A program made the position numbers and the translations under genes. A stretch of DNA of 64,000 nt from CADCTM01 sp049671305 (lineage in GTDB: Bacteria > Cyanobacteriota > Cyanobacteriia > Cyanobacteriales > Coleofasciculaceae): positions 1 to 64,000 of the forward strand of contig JBATUR010000035.1 of assembly GCA_049671305.1 (NCBI GenBank), written 5' to 3'. The notes beneath the pieces are model-generated. The model had not been told where the DNA came from, searched no databases, and saw only the letters and a program-made list of their open reading frames with translations. Positions 54,161-63,494 of the stretch are shown one piece after another (within the stretch, counting starts at the first letter, position 1; every line of letters begins with the position of its first letter).

Positions 54161-54674
54161 GTATTGTAATCGAAACTACACGACTACAGCTTAAGCCTTG
54201 CCAGCTTGAAGATCTTCTACAGGTTCATCAACTTTGGACAAGCTTTGCAGATTCGTTATTATCTCTTCGACAACCGTATCATTTCACTAGATGAAGCACA
54301 AACATTTATGACAGAAAGCTTGTCCAACTTCCAGCAATATGGATATGGACTTTGGGAAGTTTTTCTCTGTGAAACTAACAATATTCGCTGGTTTTGCTGG
54401 CTTTTTAAGTACAGATGAAGCAATTCCTAGTTTAATCTATGGTATTGCTCCAGATTTTTGGGGAAACGGCTATGGAACAGAATCAGCTCAGACTGTGTTA
54501 TGTTATGCCCTAGAAAAGCTAAAGTTGCCTAAAGTAATAGCAGATGTAGACGAACCAAACCTTGCCTCGGTGCGAGTACTTCAAAAACTAGGCATGAAGC
54601 AAACCAAGCGTGCTGTAGTTCAAGGTAAACCACTACTTTACTTTGAATATAATCGCTTGGATCAACCGACTTAA
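54157..54674 (+). pseudogene. GNAT N-acetyltransferase broken by two frameshifts
   Basis: The ATG at 54157 overlaps the cobD stop. Frame 1 encodes SIVIETTRLQLKPCQLEDLLQVHQLWT; the homology then moves to frame 2 (IRYYLFDNRIISLDEAQTF up to GYGLWEVFLCET) and then to frame 3 (IFAGFAGFLSTDEAIPSL, the acetyl-CoA loop region WGNGYGTESAQ, NLASVRVLQKLGMKQ). Together these give a complete RimJ/RimL-type GNAT of about 170 residues. The two shifts, around 54230-54250 and 54375-54395, go in the same direction. Sequencing error is possible but would have to occur twice. Confidence 0.8.
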
Positions 54675-54790
54675 CCGACTTTAGCCGTTTATAAAGTTAG
54701 CGTAAAAATAAGTGTTTAAGGCTTGCCATCTCGGATAAGAAAATGGCATCCTACACTCCTTGTGTATGCTTTTAAATTAACAATATATAG

Positions 54791-55348
54791 ATGCCTACTC
54801 AAATAGTTGAAATCCTTTCCGCCCAAGAACTACGCCGTACTGTCACCCGTTTGGCATCTCAAGTTATTGAAAAATCAGGAGATTTATCAAATTTAGTGCT
54901 AATTGGCATTTATACGCGGGGTGTGCCTCTTGCCAAGCAGCTAGCGCGTCAAATTGAAGTGCTAGAACAGGTACAAGTGCCAGTAGGTGCAATTGATATT
55001 ACCTTTTATCGGGATGATCTTGATCAAATTGATATGCGGACACCAGAAAAAACCGAAATTCCTTTTGATCTGGCAGGCAAAACTGTGGTGTTAGTCGATG
55101 ATGTTATTTATAAGGGACGTACCATTCGTGCGGCATTAAATGCTGTGACGGAATATGGTAGACCTGAAGTAATTCGTTTATTAGTTTTAGTTGATCGAGG
55201 ACATCGCGAGTTGCCAATTCGCCCAGATTTTACAGGTAAGCAATTACCAACCGCTGCCGAAGAACAAGTTAAAGTTTATTTACAAGATATCGATGGACGA
55301 GATGGGGTGGAGTTAATTAAGGACGGTGGAAAACCCAGCATTTTTTAG
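54791..55348 (+). CDS. pyrR: PyrR-type pyrimidine regulator / uracil phosphoribosyltransferase
   Basis: 185 residues. The PRPP-binding loop VVLVDDVIYKGRTIRAAL, GIYTRGVPLA and VDRGHRELPIRPDFTGK match PyrR. In Bacillus, PyrR binds pyr mRNA to control attenuation and has weak UPRTase activity. No pyr biosynthetic gene or recognisable PyrR-binding loop lies nearby, so the regulatory role here is unproven. Confidence 0.93.
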   Translation: MPTQIVEILSAQELRRTVTRLASQVIEKSGDLSNLVLIGIYTRGVPLAKQLARQIEVLEQVQVPVGAIDITFYRDDLDQIDMRTPEKTEIPFDLAGKTVVLVDDVIYKGRTIRAALNAVTEYGRPEVIRLLVLVDRGHRELPIRPDFTGKQLPTAAEEQVKVYLQDIDGRDGVELIKDGGKPSIF

Positions 55349-55485
55349 GATTTCGATGGGACAATCAAGATCAGACAAAATTGCCTAAATCATCAATTAC
55401 TCTCCTGTGCTAGTGGGGATTGAGGCAGGATTTTTGGCAGTCAGTCAGTGTACTATCAACCCACCCGCCCATATTAAACTGAGAT

Positions 55486-56514
55486 ATGAAAGAAACCCAG
55501 GCGCGGAAAGCCGACCATATCCGAATTTGTCTGGATGAAGATGTACAATTCAGTGCAAATAGCAATGGACTGGAACGTTATCGCTTTATCCATTGTTGTT
55601 TGCCAGAACTTGACCGTAGTGAAATTGATCTAAAAACCAGCTTTCTGGGAAAATTGTTAGGTGCGCCGTTATTAATTTCTTCGATGACAGGTGGTACAGA
55701 GGAGGCAAAAACGATTAATTTTCGTTTAGCCGAGGTGGCACAACAATATAAACTGGCGATGGGGGTTGGTTCTCAACGGGTAGCGGTGGAAAACCCGGAA
55801 GTTGCACATACTTTTAAGGTGCGATCGCTTGCTCCTGATATCCTTTTATTTGCTAACATCGGCGCTGTCCAACTAAACTACAGTTACGGAGTAGATCAAT
55901 GTCAGCGCGTTGTTGATTTAACCCAAGCTGATGCCTTAATTTTGCACCTCAATCCTCTCCAAGAATGCATTCAAACCAACGGTGATACTAATTTTCGCGG
56001 ATTGCTTGACAAAATACACATTGTGTGCAGTAAATTAACAGTGCCAGTAATTGTCAAAGAAGTTGGTAATGGTATTTCCGCCGCAACGGCACAAAAGCTA
56101 ATCGAAGCAGGAGTCAGTGCGATTGACGTAGCAGGTGCAGGAGGCACATCTTGGGCAAAAGTGGAAAGTGAACGGGCAAAAAACGCCCATCAGCGTCAAT
56201 TAGGGGCAACCTTTGCAGATTGGGGTTTACCTACTGCCGAGTGTATTACCAGTATTCGTGGATTCAATTCAGAAATACCCTTAATTGCGTCAGGAGGACT
56301 GCGAAATGGCTTAGACGTGACAAAAGCGATCGCCCTTGGCGCCGATATTGCTGGTTTAGCCTTCCCCTTCTTGCAAGCTGCAGCCCAATCAGTAGAAGCA
56401 GTAGAAGCCTTAGTACAACTATTACTCGCAGAAATAACCACAGTTTTTTTGTGCACAGGCAACGCCAATCTATCTCAGCTTAAATCTGCAAACGCCTTAC
56501 AGAAGTTAGCATAA
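55486..56514 (+). CDS. fni: Type 2 isopentenyl-diphosphate isomerase
   Basis: 342 residues. FMN- and NADPH-dependent IDI-2 that interconverts IPP and DMAPP for carotenoid, chlorophyll and quinone side chains. Family blocks: RKADHIRICLDEDVQ, LISSMTGGTEEA, MGVGSQR, LHLNPLQE, VIVKEVGNGIS, DVAGAGGTSWAKVE, ASGGLRNGLDVTKAIALGAD as separate conserved strings. Length is normal. Most cyanobacteria use this enzyme rather than type 1. Confidence 0.95.
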   Translation: MKETQARKADHIRICLDEDVQFSANSNGLERYRFIHCCLPELDRSEIDLKTSFLGKLLGAPLLISSMTGGTEEAKTINFRLAEVAQQYKLAMGVGSQRVAVENPEVAHTFKVRSLAPDILLFANIGAVQLNYSYGVDQCQRVVDLTQADALILHLNPLQECIQTNGDTNFRGLLDKIHIVCSKLTVPVIVKEVGNGISAATAQKLIEAGVSAIDVAGAGGTSWAKVESERAKNAHQRQLGATFADWGLPTAECITSIRGFNSEIPLIASGGLRNGLDVTKAIALGADIAGLAFPFLQAAAQSVEAVEALVQLLLAEITTVFLCTGNANLSQLKSANALQKLA

Positions 56515-56610
56515 AGAAGTCGGTTATTTAGTTATAAGTCCTTAGTTGTTGGTAATTCTCCAGAATGACTAACCTCAAAACCTAAAACACTCCCTACTCC
56601 TTAAACCCCA

Positions 56611-58425
56611 ATGCGTCAATTTCTCAAGCAAACTTTAGCGAGTACAGTTGGTAGCCTTGCAGGTCTTATCTTATTTTTTACATTAGGAACTAGTGGACTA
56701 ATCTTTTTACTAGTGTCCGTAGCCTCAAGAGATGACGGACCAAAAGTTAAAAATAGATCAGTATTAGTTTATGACTTATCCTTAAATATTACCGACAGTG
56801 ACCCCGCTTCAAGTACTCGTCAAGCACTTGGGGAAGCCTTATCAGGTGACGAAACCAACAGCATCACTCTGCGTACCGTCCTCGATAGTCTGGAAAAAGC
56901 ACGGCGTGACAAGCGCATAGTAGCACTTTACCTAGATGGCAGTAGCCGTTCAACAGGCAGCACCGGCTTTGCCACACTCAAAGAAGTACGAGAAGCAATG
57001 GAACGTTTTCGTGCTTCTGGTAAAAAAATTATTGCCTACGATGTTGACTTAAAAAAATCTCAATATTATCTGAGTTCGGTAGCAGATACAGTAGTGCTAA
57101 ATCCAATGGGAAGCCTACAATTTGATGGCTTTAGTTCTCAGCCTATATTTTACACAGGTGCATTGGAAAAATATGGCGTGGGAGTGCAAGTAATCCGAGT
57201 TGGCAAATTTAAAGCCGCAGTTGAGCCATTTATTCTCAAGAAGCTAAGTTCAGAAAATCGCCAACAAACACAGGCTTTATTAAGCTCATTATGGAATGAA
57301 TTTTTGGGTACCGTTGGCAAAAGTCGTAAAATTGAACCAAAGCAATTACAAGCAATAGCCGACTCTACGGGTGAGTTAACAGCAGAAGACGCCAAAAAGC
57401 GGCGTTTAATAGATCGAGTCGCCTATCAAGATGAAGTCGTTGCTGACTTGAAGAAATTAACTGGTAGTCGTGAGAAAGATAAATCCTTTCGGCAAATTCG
57501 TTTGGCTACTTATGCCAACGTTGAGGATGAAAACCTGACTAAACCAAGCTCAGAAAACAAAATTGGCATGGCTTATGCTGAAGGTGAAATTGTAGACGGG
57601 CAAGGTGGCGCAGGGCGGTTGGGTGGCAGGAGATTTGCTCAACAATTGCGGCAATTACGGCTAGATGAGGATGTTAAAGCCGTCGTTTTGCGGGTAAATA
57701 GTCCTGGAGGCAGCGTTACGGCGTCTGAGGAGATTTTGCGAGAAGTACGCCTGACTCGCCTGAAAAAGCCTGTGGTGGTTTCAATGGGCGATTATGCGGC
57801 TTCTGGAGGCTATTGGATTGCTACTGGTGGTAGTTATATTTTTGCTGAACCGAATACAATTACAGGTTCGATTGGTGTGTTTGGCTTGCAGTTTAATGTG
57901 CAGAAGTTGGGGACTGACAATGGTTTGAGTTGGGATGTAGTCAAAACGGCTCGTTATGCTGATAGTACAACGATTTCGCGACCCAAGACACCTCAAGAAT
58001 TAGCGATCGCTCAAAAATCAGTTAACCAAATTTACAATCAGTTCCTCGATAAAGTAGCACAAGCGCGGAAACTACCGAAACAAAAAGTAGCACAGATTGC
58101 TCAAGGACGAGTTTGGGCAGGCAAAGAAGCTAAACAAATCGGTTTGGTAGATCAAATTGGCGGCGTCGAAGATGCGATTAAATATGCCGCATCGCAAGCT
58201 AATCTAGGAAGCGATTGGGAACTTGAGGAATATCCTAAAACCCGTAGTTTGGAAAAACGCATCTTGGATCAACTGACTAATGAGGAAGCACTCGAAAAAA
58301 CCAAGCGCCCTGATCCTTTAACTGCTGAGTTTTTGAAGCTGAAAGCCGATATGGAAGTTCTACAATCTATGAATGATCCTAGAGGGATTTATGTCCGCTT
58401 GCCTTTTAATTGGAGATTTGATTAA
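56611..58425 (+). CDS. sppA: Signal peptide peptidase SppA, 67-kDa type
   Basis: 604 residues, the long double-domain form. One N-terminal membrane helix about 12-36. The catalytic dyad is intact: Lys199 in VGKFKAAVEPF and Ser398 in GDYAASGGYW. It degrades cleaved signal peptides in the membrane; in Synechocystis SppA homologues are linked to light acclimation. It follows fni by 96 bases on the same strand. Confidence 0.94.
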   Translation: MRQFLKQTLASTVGSLAGLILFFTLGTSGLIFLLVSVASRDDGPKVKNRSVLVYDLSLNITDSDPASSTRQALGEALSGDETNSITLRTVLDSLEKARRDKRIVALYLDGSSRSTGSTGFATLKEVREAMERFRASGKKIIAYDVDLKKSQYYLSSVADTVVLNPMGSLQFDGFSSQPIFYTGALEKYGVGVQVIRVGKFKAAVEPFILKKLSSENRQQTQALLSSLWNEFLGTVGKSRKIEPKQLQAIADSTGELTAEDAKKRRLIDRVAYQDEVVADLKKLTGSREKDKSFRQIRLATYANVEDENLTKPSSENKIGMAYAEGEIVDGQGGAGRLGGRRFAQQLRQLRLDEDVKAVVLRVNSPGGSVTASEEILREVRLTRLKKPVVVSMGDYAASGGYWIATGGSYIFAEPNTITGSIGVFGLQFNVQKLGTDNGLSWDVVKTARYADSTTISRPKTPQELAIAQKSVNQIYNQFLDKVAQARKLPKQKVAQIAQGRVWAGKEAKQIGLVDQIGGVEDAIKYAASQANLGSDWELEEYPKTRSLEKRILDQLTNEEALEKTKRPDPLTAEFLKLKADMEVLQSMNDPRGIYVRLPFNWRFD

Positions 58426-58543
58426 TCGCTGATCAGCAAATGCAGGTGTAATTAAAGATTGTGTGAAGTAGGGTTGCATTTTTCCCAAATTTCAGTACAG
58501 TAGATAGAAGAATTACCACTTAACGGAATTTATACATCTATCT

Positions 58544-58786
58544 ATGGGTAGAAAAGATTATCGCTTCCTGCTCCTGATTGCTACCTGTAGCATCGCCGGC
58601 GTCATTCTCGGAGGTACAAGCAGTTGGGCACAGAGTACGCAATGTTTGCAAGCTGAACATTTGACTAACGAGTGCCTAACCCAAAGCCCTTTGCAGAAAA
58701 CCATTGAGGGCATGAGTATGGGCTTGGTGGCAGGTGCTGGTGCTGCTGTTGGTGCGGTATTTCAAATCAAGCGTGAGTCAGATTAG
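58544..58786 (+). CDS. Small secreted or membrane protein of unknown function
   Basis: 80 residues. The N-terminal hydrophobic segment followed by SSWAQS (about residues 26-31) resembles a signal peptide with cleavage after Ala. The mature part has two Cys (TQCLQAEHLTNECL) that could form a disulfide, then a Gly/Ala-rich hydrophobic helix (GLVAGAGAAVGAVF). I do not recognise the family. Confidence 0.65.
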   Translation: MGRKDYRFLLLIATCSIAGVILGGTSSWAQSTQCLQAEHLTNECLTQSPLQKTIEGMSMGLVAGAGAAVGAVFQIKRESD

Positions 58787-58830
58787 CGAAAATTTTAGCT
58801 CATATATCTGTAACCTCAACAAAGCAAGCA

Positions 58831-59256
58831 TCACTCAGCAAAAAGGCGAGAACCTAGTTCCAAACCATCGGCAGCTCTTAGAATGACGTAAGCTTTTGTA
58901 TAGGATAAAGTGGATGCTGGCACTTCTCGTTGAGACTGATTCCTTTCTCGTCGAGACTGATTCCTTACTTTAAAAACGCCGCTCATTTCTACTACCCGAA
59001 CTGAAGTATTAGCAAGCTCATCGCCTTCTGCAACTGGCAGAGGTTTTGTCCCTAGTTGCACCTCTTTATACTTCATTACGCTAGACTTAATGACCCTTGG
59101 GTTACGTTCTTTGTAACGGGCCGCTACCATACCAAGTGCTTTCTGTGTTGCACCACGTTCACCGATGTCAGCAGCAGAGTTTGTTGGAGGTGAAAAACCT
59201 TTTGAACCACGACTCGTAGAAGGTAATTTGCGGTTAACATCTTGAGGATCTGGCAC
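58831..59256 (-). CDS. Hypothetical protein with a 7-residue internal duplication
   Basis: 141 residues, basic and polar, no membrane segment. The first 30 residues are Ser/Pro-rich and look disordered; the middle (GATQKALGMVAARYKE) is helical. Near residue 100 the sequence RNQSRRE/RNQSQRE is encoded by a 21-bp direct duplication (about 58926-58966). I cannot assign a family. It converges with the small secreted protein gene, 45 bases away. Confidence 0.65.
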   Translation of the reverse strand: MPDPQDVNRKLPSTSRGSKGFSPPTNSAADIGERGATQKALGMVAARYKERNPRVIKSSVMKYKEVQLGTKPLPVAEGDELANTSVRVVEMSGVFKVRNQSRRERNQSQREVPASTLSYTKAYVILRAADGLELGSRLFAE

Positions 59257-59318
59257 GGGTTCAAGTCTCCTTTTGTACGGGCGTAACCTAAGTCCTTACC
59301 GGAAATACCATATTATTA

Positions 59319-60002
59319 TCAAAATCGATACTGACGAATTTGTGGTTTTTCCGCATCCCCAAGCCGTGCCCATAACCCAATAGGTACAGCATTACCTTGA
59401 TTATTTACCTTAATTTCCATCACAACTGGCGGTGTTGGCTGTTGCTGCGAATCAGCTAGCGGCAATGCCAATTGTAACGGAGTTGGGTCAGAAAGACTAG
59501 ATTGGCGGAGGTCGCTGTTAATTTGTTCTCGCTGATCTTCAGGTATATAATACCTTTCTAATCCATACTGAATTGAACCAGCTTTCACAATGCCCACAAG
59601 TGCAACCTGACTTTCTGTAAGCTTTACTGGGCGTCTAAGGCTGAGTGCGATCGCTTTCCAAGCTTGAGGAAGCTGACTTTTCGGTGGTCCTATAGGTTCT
59701 GCCAAAATAACATAAAAGCGAGTTCCTGGTTCAATAAAATTCAGCTTACTGCCGCTGGGTTGTTGCTTCGGCAATTCTCGCCAACCAGGAAGCCTGCGTA
59801 AACTGTCTTGACTAGAAATATCATATTTCAGTGTTTGAGAGTAGCCCTGCAACAACTCATAAGGATCTGCACGTATAGTTTGCAGAATGACAGTTTTACC
59901 AGTGAGTTGAGTATAAATCGCTTGAGCAGGAACAGCAAGAATCAGCCCAGTTTGAAACAAAAGCGGCAGCCAAAAACGCCACCCTTTAAAATCATTATTC
60001 AT
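59319..60002 (-). CDS. GDYXXLXY-family membrane protein
   Basis: 227 residues. One N-terminal membrane helix (about 10-30) precedes an extracytoplasmic domain. The family signature appears in variant form as ELLQGYSQTLKYDIS, followed by YVILAEP. Genes of this family regularly follow a DUF2157 gene, as here, where the two overlap by one base (TAATG). The pair is thought to form a membrane complex of unknown role. Confidence 0.82.
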   Translation of the reverse strand: MNNDFKGWRFWLPLLFQTGLILAVPAQAIYTQLTGKTVILQTIRADPYELLQGYSQTLKYDISSQDSLRRLPGWRELPKQQPSGSKLNFIEPGTRFYVILAEPIGPPKSQLPQAWKAIALSLRRPVKLTESQVALVGIVKAGSIQYGLERYYIPEDQREQINSDLRQSSLSDPTPLQLALPLADSQQQPTPPVVMEIKVNNQGNAVPIGLWARLGDAEKPQIRQYRF

Positions 60003-61378
60003 TAGTCAGTAGCGCGGACTTTAACTATTTTAGTGCGAAGGCGGCGCTCAAACCATAGCCCACCACCCATCAGACCAAAACCGCAGAGAAACAACACAAA
60101 GGATTTAAATAATAAATCTGTATTGTATTCCAGCATTCTGCTAAAAATAGAGACAGTAAATAACACCATACCACCCCAAAAAAGTTGTCGTTTTCCTTGC
60201 CCTATTCCTTCACGAATTAAGCCAACGGATAATAAAAATAATAGTAAGTTAAAGATTAAAGTTGCGTATACCGGCTGGGGAGTGCCGCCCAGGTGCCAAA
60301 CTGGAACAACAGCGCTGATTAAAATCATGCCTGCTACCAGATAATTATTTAAATTCCAGCGTCGTAGTAGTCGTAGCCATTGCCAAAGCGCCAAGATACC
60401 TAAAAGCAAAAGATCGATAAAAGGAGGCGAATATAAAGGTAGGACATTTTCAGGCGAAGCGACTAACGAGGTATTCCATAACCCATAGAAGGAGAGGACG
60501 TAAAATAGTAAGCTCAAGAAAGTTATGGCAAGACTACGGGCGATACCGCTAAATACCTCAACAGGTAGAGGATGTCGGCGTAGCAACGAATCATTATAAG
60601 CCCAAAGTAGGGCAGGTGGTAAGGCAAAGGCGATCGCTCCCATCCAAGGTGAAGAAACGAGCAAGTTAAATCTTAGTATATTTGCTTCCAAAGAAAAAAT
60701 TATCGCGATCGCACTTAGGCGAAAAATCCAACGAGATTTACACCAATAAGCCAAAGGAATAAACAACAAAGCCACCAACACAGGCAAATGTTGCACAAAA
60801 AGCTGTAACCAAGATAACCTACCAAACGCCACAACTTCCGGTTCCCACAAATAGCGTAAATAGCCCAACCAAACCAACAAAGACGACATTACACCCAACA
60901 TTGTCAGTCGCAGGCTATATGCCATTGCCAAAACACCCAAACCCCAAACCAGATATAACTGATAAACCTGTCCACTTTGGTGAAACAATTGGGACATCAG
61001 AGCCATATTTGCCCCTAATACTAGCGCCCCCAAAAGTAATAAAGCCTGCCCTAAACTGCGTTGCCATTGCTGGTTTGAGCGTCGCCACAAATAGAAACCG
61101 GCTGTATTAATACCAACAAAGCCACTTAGTAGTATGGTGATTTTTAACTCTCGCGCCCAAACTTGCCAATTAGCAGCGACAAAGGTAATGATACCCAAGC
61201 CTAAAAGCACACTGCCCAATCCTAGTAAAATTAGGATAAAGCGATTACTCGCATTATATTCTAGGTCATTAAACTTATAGCGATCGCCTAATTGTTCATA
61301 TACAGTTTGATCAATTAACCCTTCACTGTGCCATTGCTCGACTTCTTGACGCAACTGGCGACGAAACTTATCGGACAT
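60002..61378 (-). CDS. DUF2157 polytopic membrane protein
   Basis: 458 residues from the ATG at 61378 (the TTG at 61387 is less likely). A cytoplasmic helical N-terminus (FRRQLRQEVEQWHSEGLID) is typical of DUF2157, followed by about 12 membrane segments starting FILILLGLGSVLLGLGII and FVAANWQ. The function is unknown. It is coupled to the GDYXXLXY gene. Confidence 0.88.
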   Translation of the reverse strand: MSDKFRRQLRQEVEQWHSEGLIDQTVYEQLGDRYKFNDLEYNASNRFILILLGLGSVLLGLGIITFVAANWQVWARELKITILLSGFVGINTAGFYLWRRSNQQWQRSLGQALLLLGALVLGANMALMSQLFHQSGQVYQLYLVWGLGVLAMAYSLRLTMLGVMSSLLVWLGYLRYLWEPEVVAFGRLSWLQLFVQHLPVLVALLFIPLAYWCKSRWIFRLSAIAIIFSLEANILRFNLLVSSPWMGAIAFALPPALLWAYNDSLLRRHPLPVEVFSGIARSLAITFLSLLFYVLSFYGLWNTSLVASPENVLPLYSPPFIDLLLLGILALWQWLRLLRRWNLNNYLVAGMILISAVVPVWHLGGTPQPVYATLIFNLLLFLLSVGLIREGIGQGKRQLFWGGMVLFTVSIFSRMLEYNTDLLFKSFVLFLCGFGLMGGGLWFERRLRTKIVKVRATD

Positions 61379-61431
61379 AACAACCAACCTCAGATTGTCC
61401 GTTTAGTTATACTTAGTCAACACGCTCATCG

Positions 61432-61764
61432 CTATTCATATCGATCTTTTTTTGATTTAATGACTTGCAAAACATCATCATGTCGTTTACCTTTTATGAT
61501 GTCTTTTAAATGAATTTCTCCATTAATGTACTGAATATGAATTCGCCATCCAGATACTTTGTCAATGTCCGCACGGTAGATTGCTTGTTTTACACCTTTT
61601 ACTTTATGAAGTCTTGTTTTAGGAAAACTTTTGGTGCGGTGACACTCATTATCTTCAAGTTCAGCTAAAGCCTCTAGAAAATCCAGTTTCAATTCGTCAG
61701 GCAAAATCTTCATTGCTTCATAGATAACGCCATACTCATCTAATAGTGGTTTAATTTGCGTCAT
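61432..61764 (-). CDS. RelE-superfamily-like protein, second gene of a pair
   Basis: 110 residues. The C-terminal two thirds (TRLHKVKGVKQAIYRADID, GWRIHIQYINGEIHLKDII, HDDVLQVIKSKKDRYE) has the basic, beta-rich form of a RelE-fold toxin; the N-terminal 45 residues are acidic and helical and might be a fused or self-neutralising segment. It overlaps the upstream gene by four bases. Toxin identity is inferred. Confidence 0.65.
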   Translation of the reverse strand: MTQIKPLLDEYGVIYEAMKILPDELKLDFLEALAELEDNECHRTKSFPKTRLHKVKGVKQAIYRADIDKVSGWRIHIQYINGEIHLKDIIKGKRHDDVLQVIKSKKDRYE

Positions 61765-62150
61765 TGTACAGGACTAACCCCAACCGTTTCTTGGTTAGTG
61801 ATTAAATCTTGATATAGAGATTCAGCGACTGAATCATAAGCTTTTGATATATCTGAGATTTTGACAACTCTGAATAAAGTAATGATTGTTTGATCATAAA
61901 TTGGATCTTCGTCAATAGTCAGTATTAATCTGATTTTGTTGTTGAGTCTTAAAGTATACAGAGAAGAATCATACTGGTTGATCAGTCTTAATTTCTTAAC
62001 CTGATCGAGCCTTCTATAGAAGGATACTTTGTCGGCTGACAGCATTTGAAAATATTGATTCATCTTCTCAATAATGAGAAGTTTTTCAGTTTCACTGAAG
62101 GCTTCTAACTCTTCTTCAAATTTTTTTGTTGATTCAATGACTAATTTCAT
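61761..62150 (-). CDS. RelE/ParE-like protein, first gene of a pair
   Basis: 129 residues. The sequence (SFYRRLDQVKKLRLINQYDSS, YTLRLNNKIRLILTIDEDP, IITLFRVV) resembles RelE/ParE-fold proteins, with an acidic helical N-terminus and an acidic tail. It precedes and overlaps the next RelE-like gene. Neither gene looks like a classic antitoxin, so which one neutralises the other is unclear. Confidence 0.6.
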   Translation of the reverse strand: MKLVIESTKKFEEELEAFSETEKLLIIEKMNQYFQMLSADKVSFYRRLDQVKKLRLINQYDSSLYTLRLNNKIRLILTIDEDPIYDQTIITLFRVVKISDISKAYDSVAESLYQDLITNQETVGVSPVQ

Positions 62151-62241
62151 TTCATTGCCTATTTATTAAGCAGTCTGAGGCTGAATTTAAAGTAAATCTA
62201 AAACAAGCGTTGGGAGCGAATCTGAACGGGTTAGGCAACAA

Positions 62242-62784
62242 TTAAGCTCCCATAACCGTTGTCCAAGTCGTAGTCACAAAAATAATCACTGCCAAAAGCG
62301 CCAACAAACCTTCAATTAAATTACCCACCAAAGAACCCAAAACCACCCCAATACCCGCTTTAAATGCCTGATTAGCTCTAGGTGCAAATTCTAACTCTTT
62401 TCGATAAAGAAACTCCCCGACAAAAGCCCCAATTAAAGGACCAAATAAAATGCCGATCAGTGGTCCACCAAAGGGCAGAGCTGGCAAAAGACCAAAAAAC
62501 CCCAAACCCAAGCCAACCAAGGCTCCAATCTGCCCCCACTTGCTTGCACCGGCTTGTTTTGCTCCCCAATAACTGGCAAGAAGTTCTACTGCCGCACTCA
62601 AAATTAAAATTACAAATATAGCAATGAAGGGCGTCCAACTGACATTACCAAACCCCTGCACAACTATCCAAACTAAAATTGAGCCTAAAATCAAACTAGG
62701 ACCCGGAACTGCAGGCACAACAGCGCCGATCACGCCGACGATCATGACGGCAATAAGTATCCAATAAAGAATTGTGGTATCCAT
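62242..62784 (-). CDS. DUF456 membrane protein
   Basis: 180 residues with about five membrane segments and Gly/Pro-rich turns (AVVPAVPGPSLILG, GLLPALPFGGPLIGILFGPLIGAFVGEF) diagnostic of DUF456. The function is unknown. Its ATG directly abuts the stop codon of the upstream CCB-type gene with no gap, so the two are probably co-translated. Confidence 0.88.
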   Translation of the reverse strand: MDTTILYWILIAVMIVGVIGAVVPAVPGPSLILGSILVWIVVQGFGNVSWTPFIAIFVILILSAAVELLASYWGAKQAGASKWGQIGALVGLGLGFFGLLPALPFGGPLIGILFGPLIGAFVGEFLYRKELEFAPRANQAFKAGIGVVLGSLVGNLIEGLLALLAVIIFVTTTWTTVMGA

Positions 62785-63453
62785 TTAAACCTCAGTAGCT
62801 GCGAGCTCGTTGTCAAATTGGCTGAGGGTTAAGCTTAATTTATCAGCAATGCCCTCGATCCAATTTTCGTCTTGTTTTGTGTAACTGCGCGGCGCATTTG
62901 AGCCTAAAATTAATGCTCCTTGAGCGCCTATTGGTTGACAAATTACGCCTTGAGTATTTTCTGGTAAATAATCAAACTCAATCCGTCCTGGATAAATTGC
63001 TAAATTAACCAGGTAAACTGCTTTTTGCGTCTGCAAAACTCGTTGCAAAATTGCTCCTGGTTTGACTTGTGGGTTGACTCCCAAAACGCCACGGCGTAGT
63101 AAAACTTTGCCTTGATAGACGACAACAAGCGATCGCGTTACAGTATTCGTCAGCAGCAAATGTGACGCCCAAGCTAACTCAGTTTTTACCTGATCCGGTA
63201 GCCCCGGTAACCACTCAAAGCCTTGCTCTCCCATTAAATCAACAGTATCAGGCGATCGCGGTTGTACCTGCTGCCATAGTAAACCCGTCAAAATCAACAC
63301 TGCAGAAATAATCACCCCCAAAGCATCAGAACGTGATTGGGATGAAGTAAGCTGGGGCGTTAGCAAGCGGTTTATTAGCAATAGTACACTTGCCAATCCT
63401 CCCACCACCAACGGCAACTGCCGCACAACATAATTTTGATCGGGTTTAGCCAT
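62785..63453 (-). CDS. Cofactor assembly of complex C factor (CCB2/CCB4-like)
   Basis: 222 residues. Two N-terminal membrane helices (about 12-27 and 42-60) are followed by a soluble GAF-like domain (LLLTNTVTRSLVVVYQGKVLLRRG, CQPIGAQGALILGS). I recognise this as the cyanobacterial protein related to plant CCB2/CCB4, which attach haem ci to cytochrome b6 of the b6f complex. It is on the same strand as rpaB, 41 bases downstream, and may share its transcript. Confidence 0.8.
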   Translation of the reverse strand: MAKPDQNYVVRQLPLVVGGLASVLLLINRLLTPQLTSSQSRSDALGVIISAVLILTGLLWQQVQPRSPDTVDLMGEQGFEWLPGLPDQVKTELAWASHLLLTNTVTRSLVVVYQGKVLLRRGVLGVNPQVKPGAILQRVLQTQKAVYLVNLAIYPGRIEFDYLPENTQGVICQPIGAQGALILGSNAPRSYTKQDENWIEGIADKLSLTLSQFDNELAATEV

Positions 63454-63494
63454 GCCTTTTCATTAAAAATTCAATAAGTGAGAAGCGAGAGACA

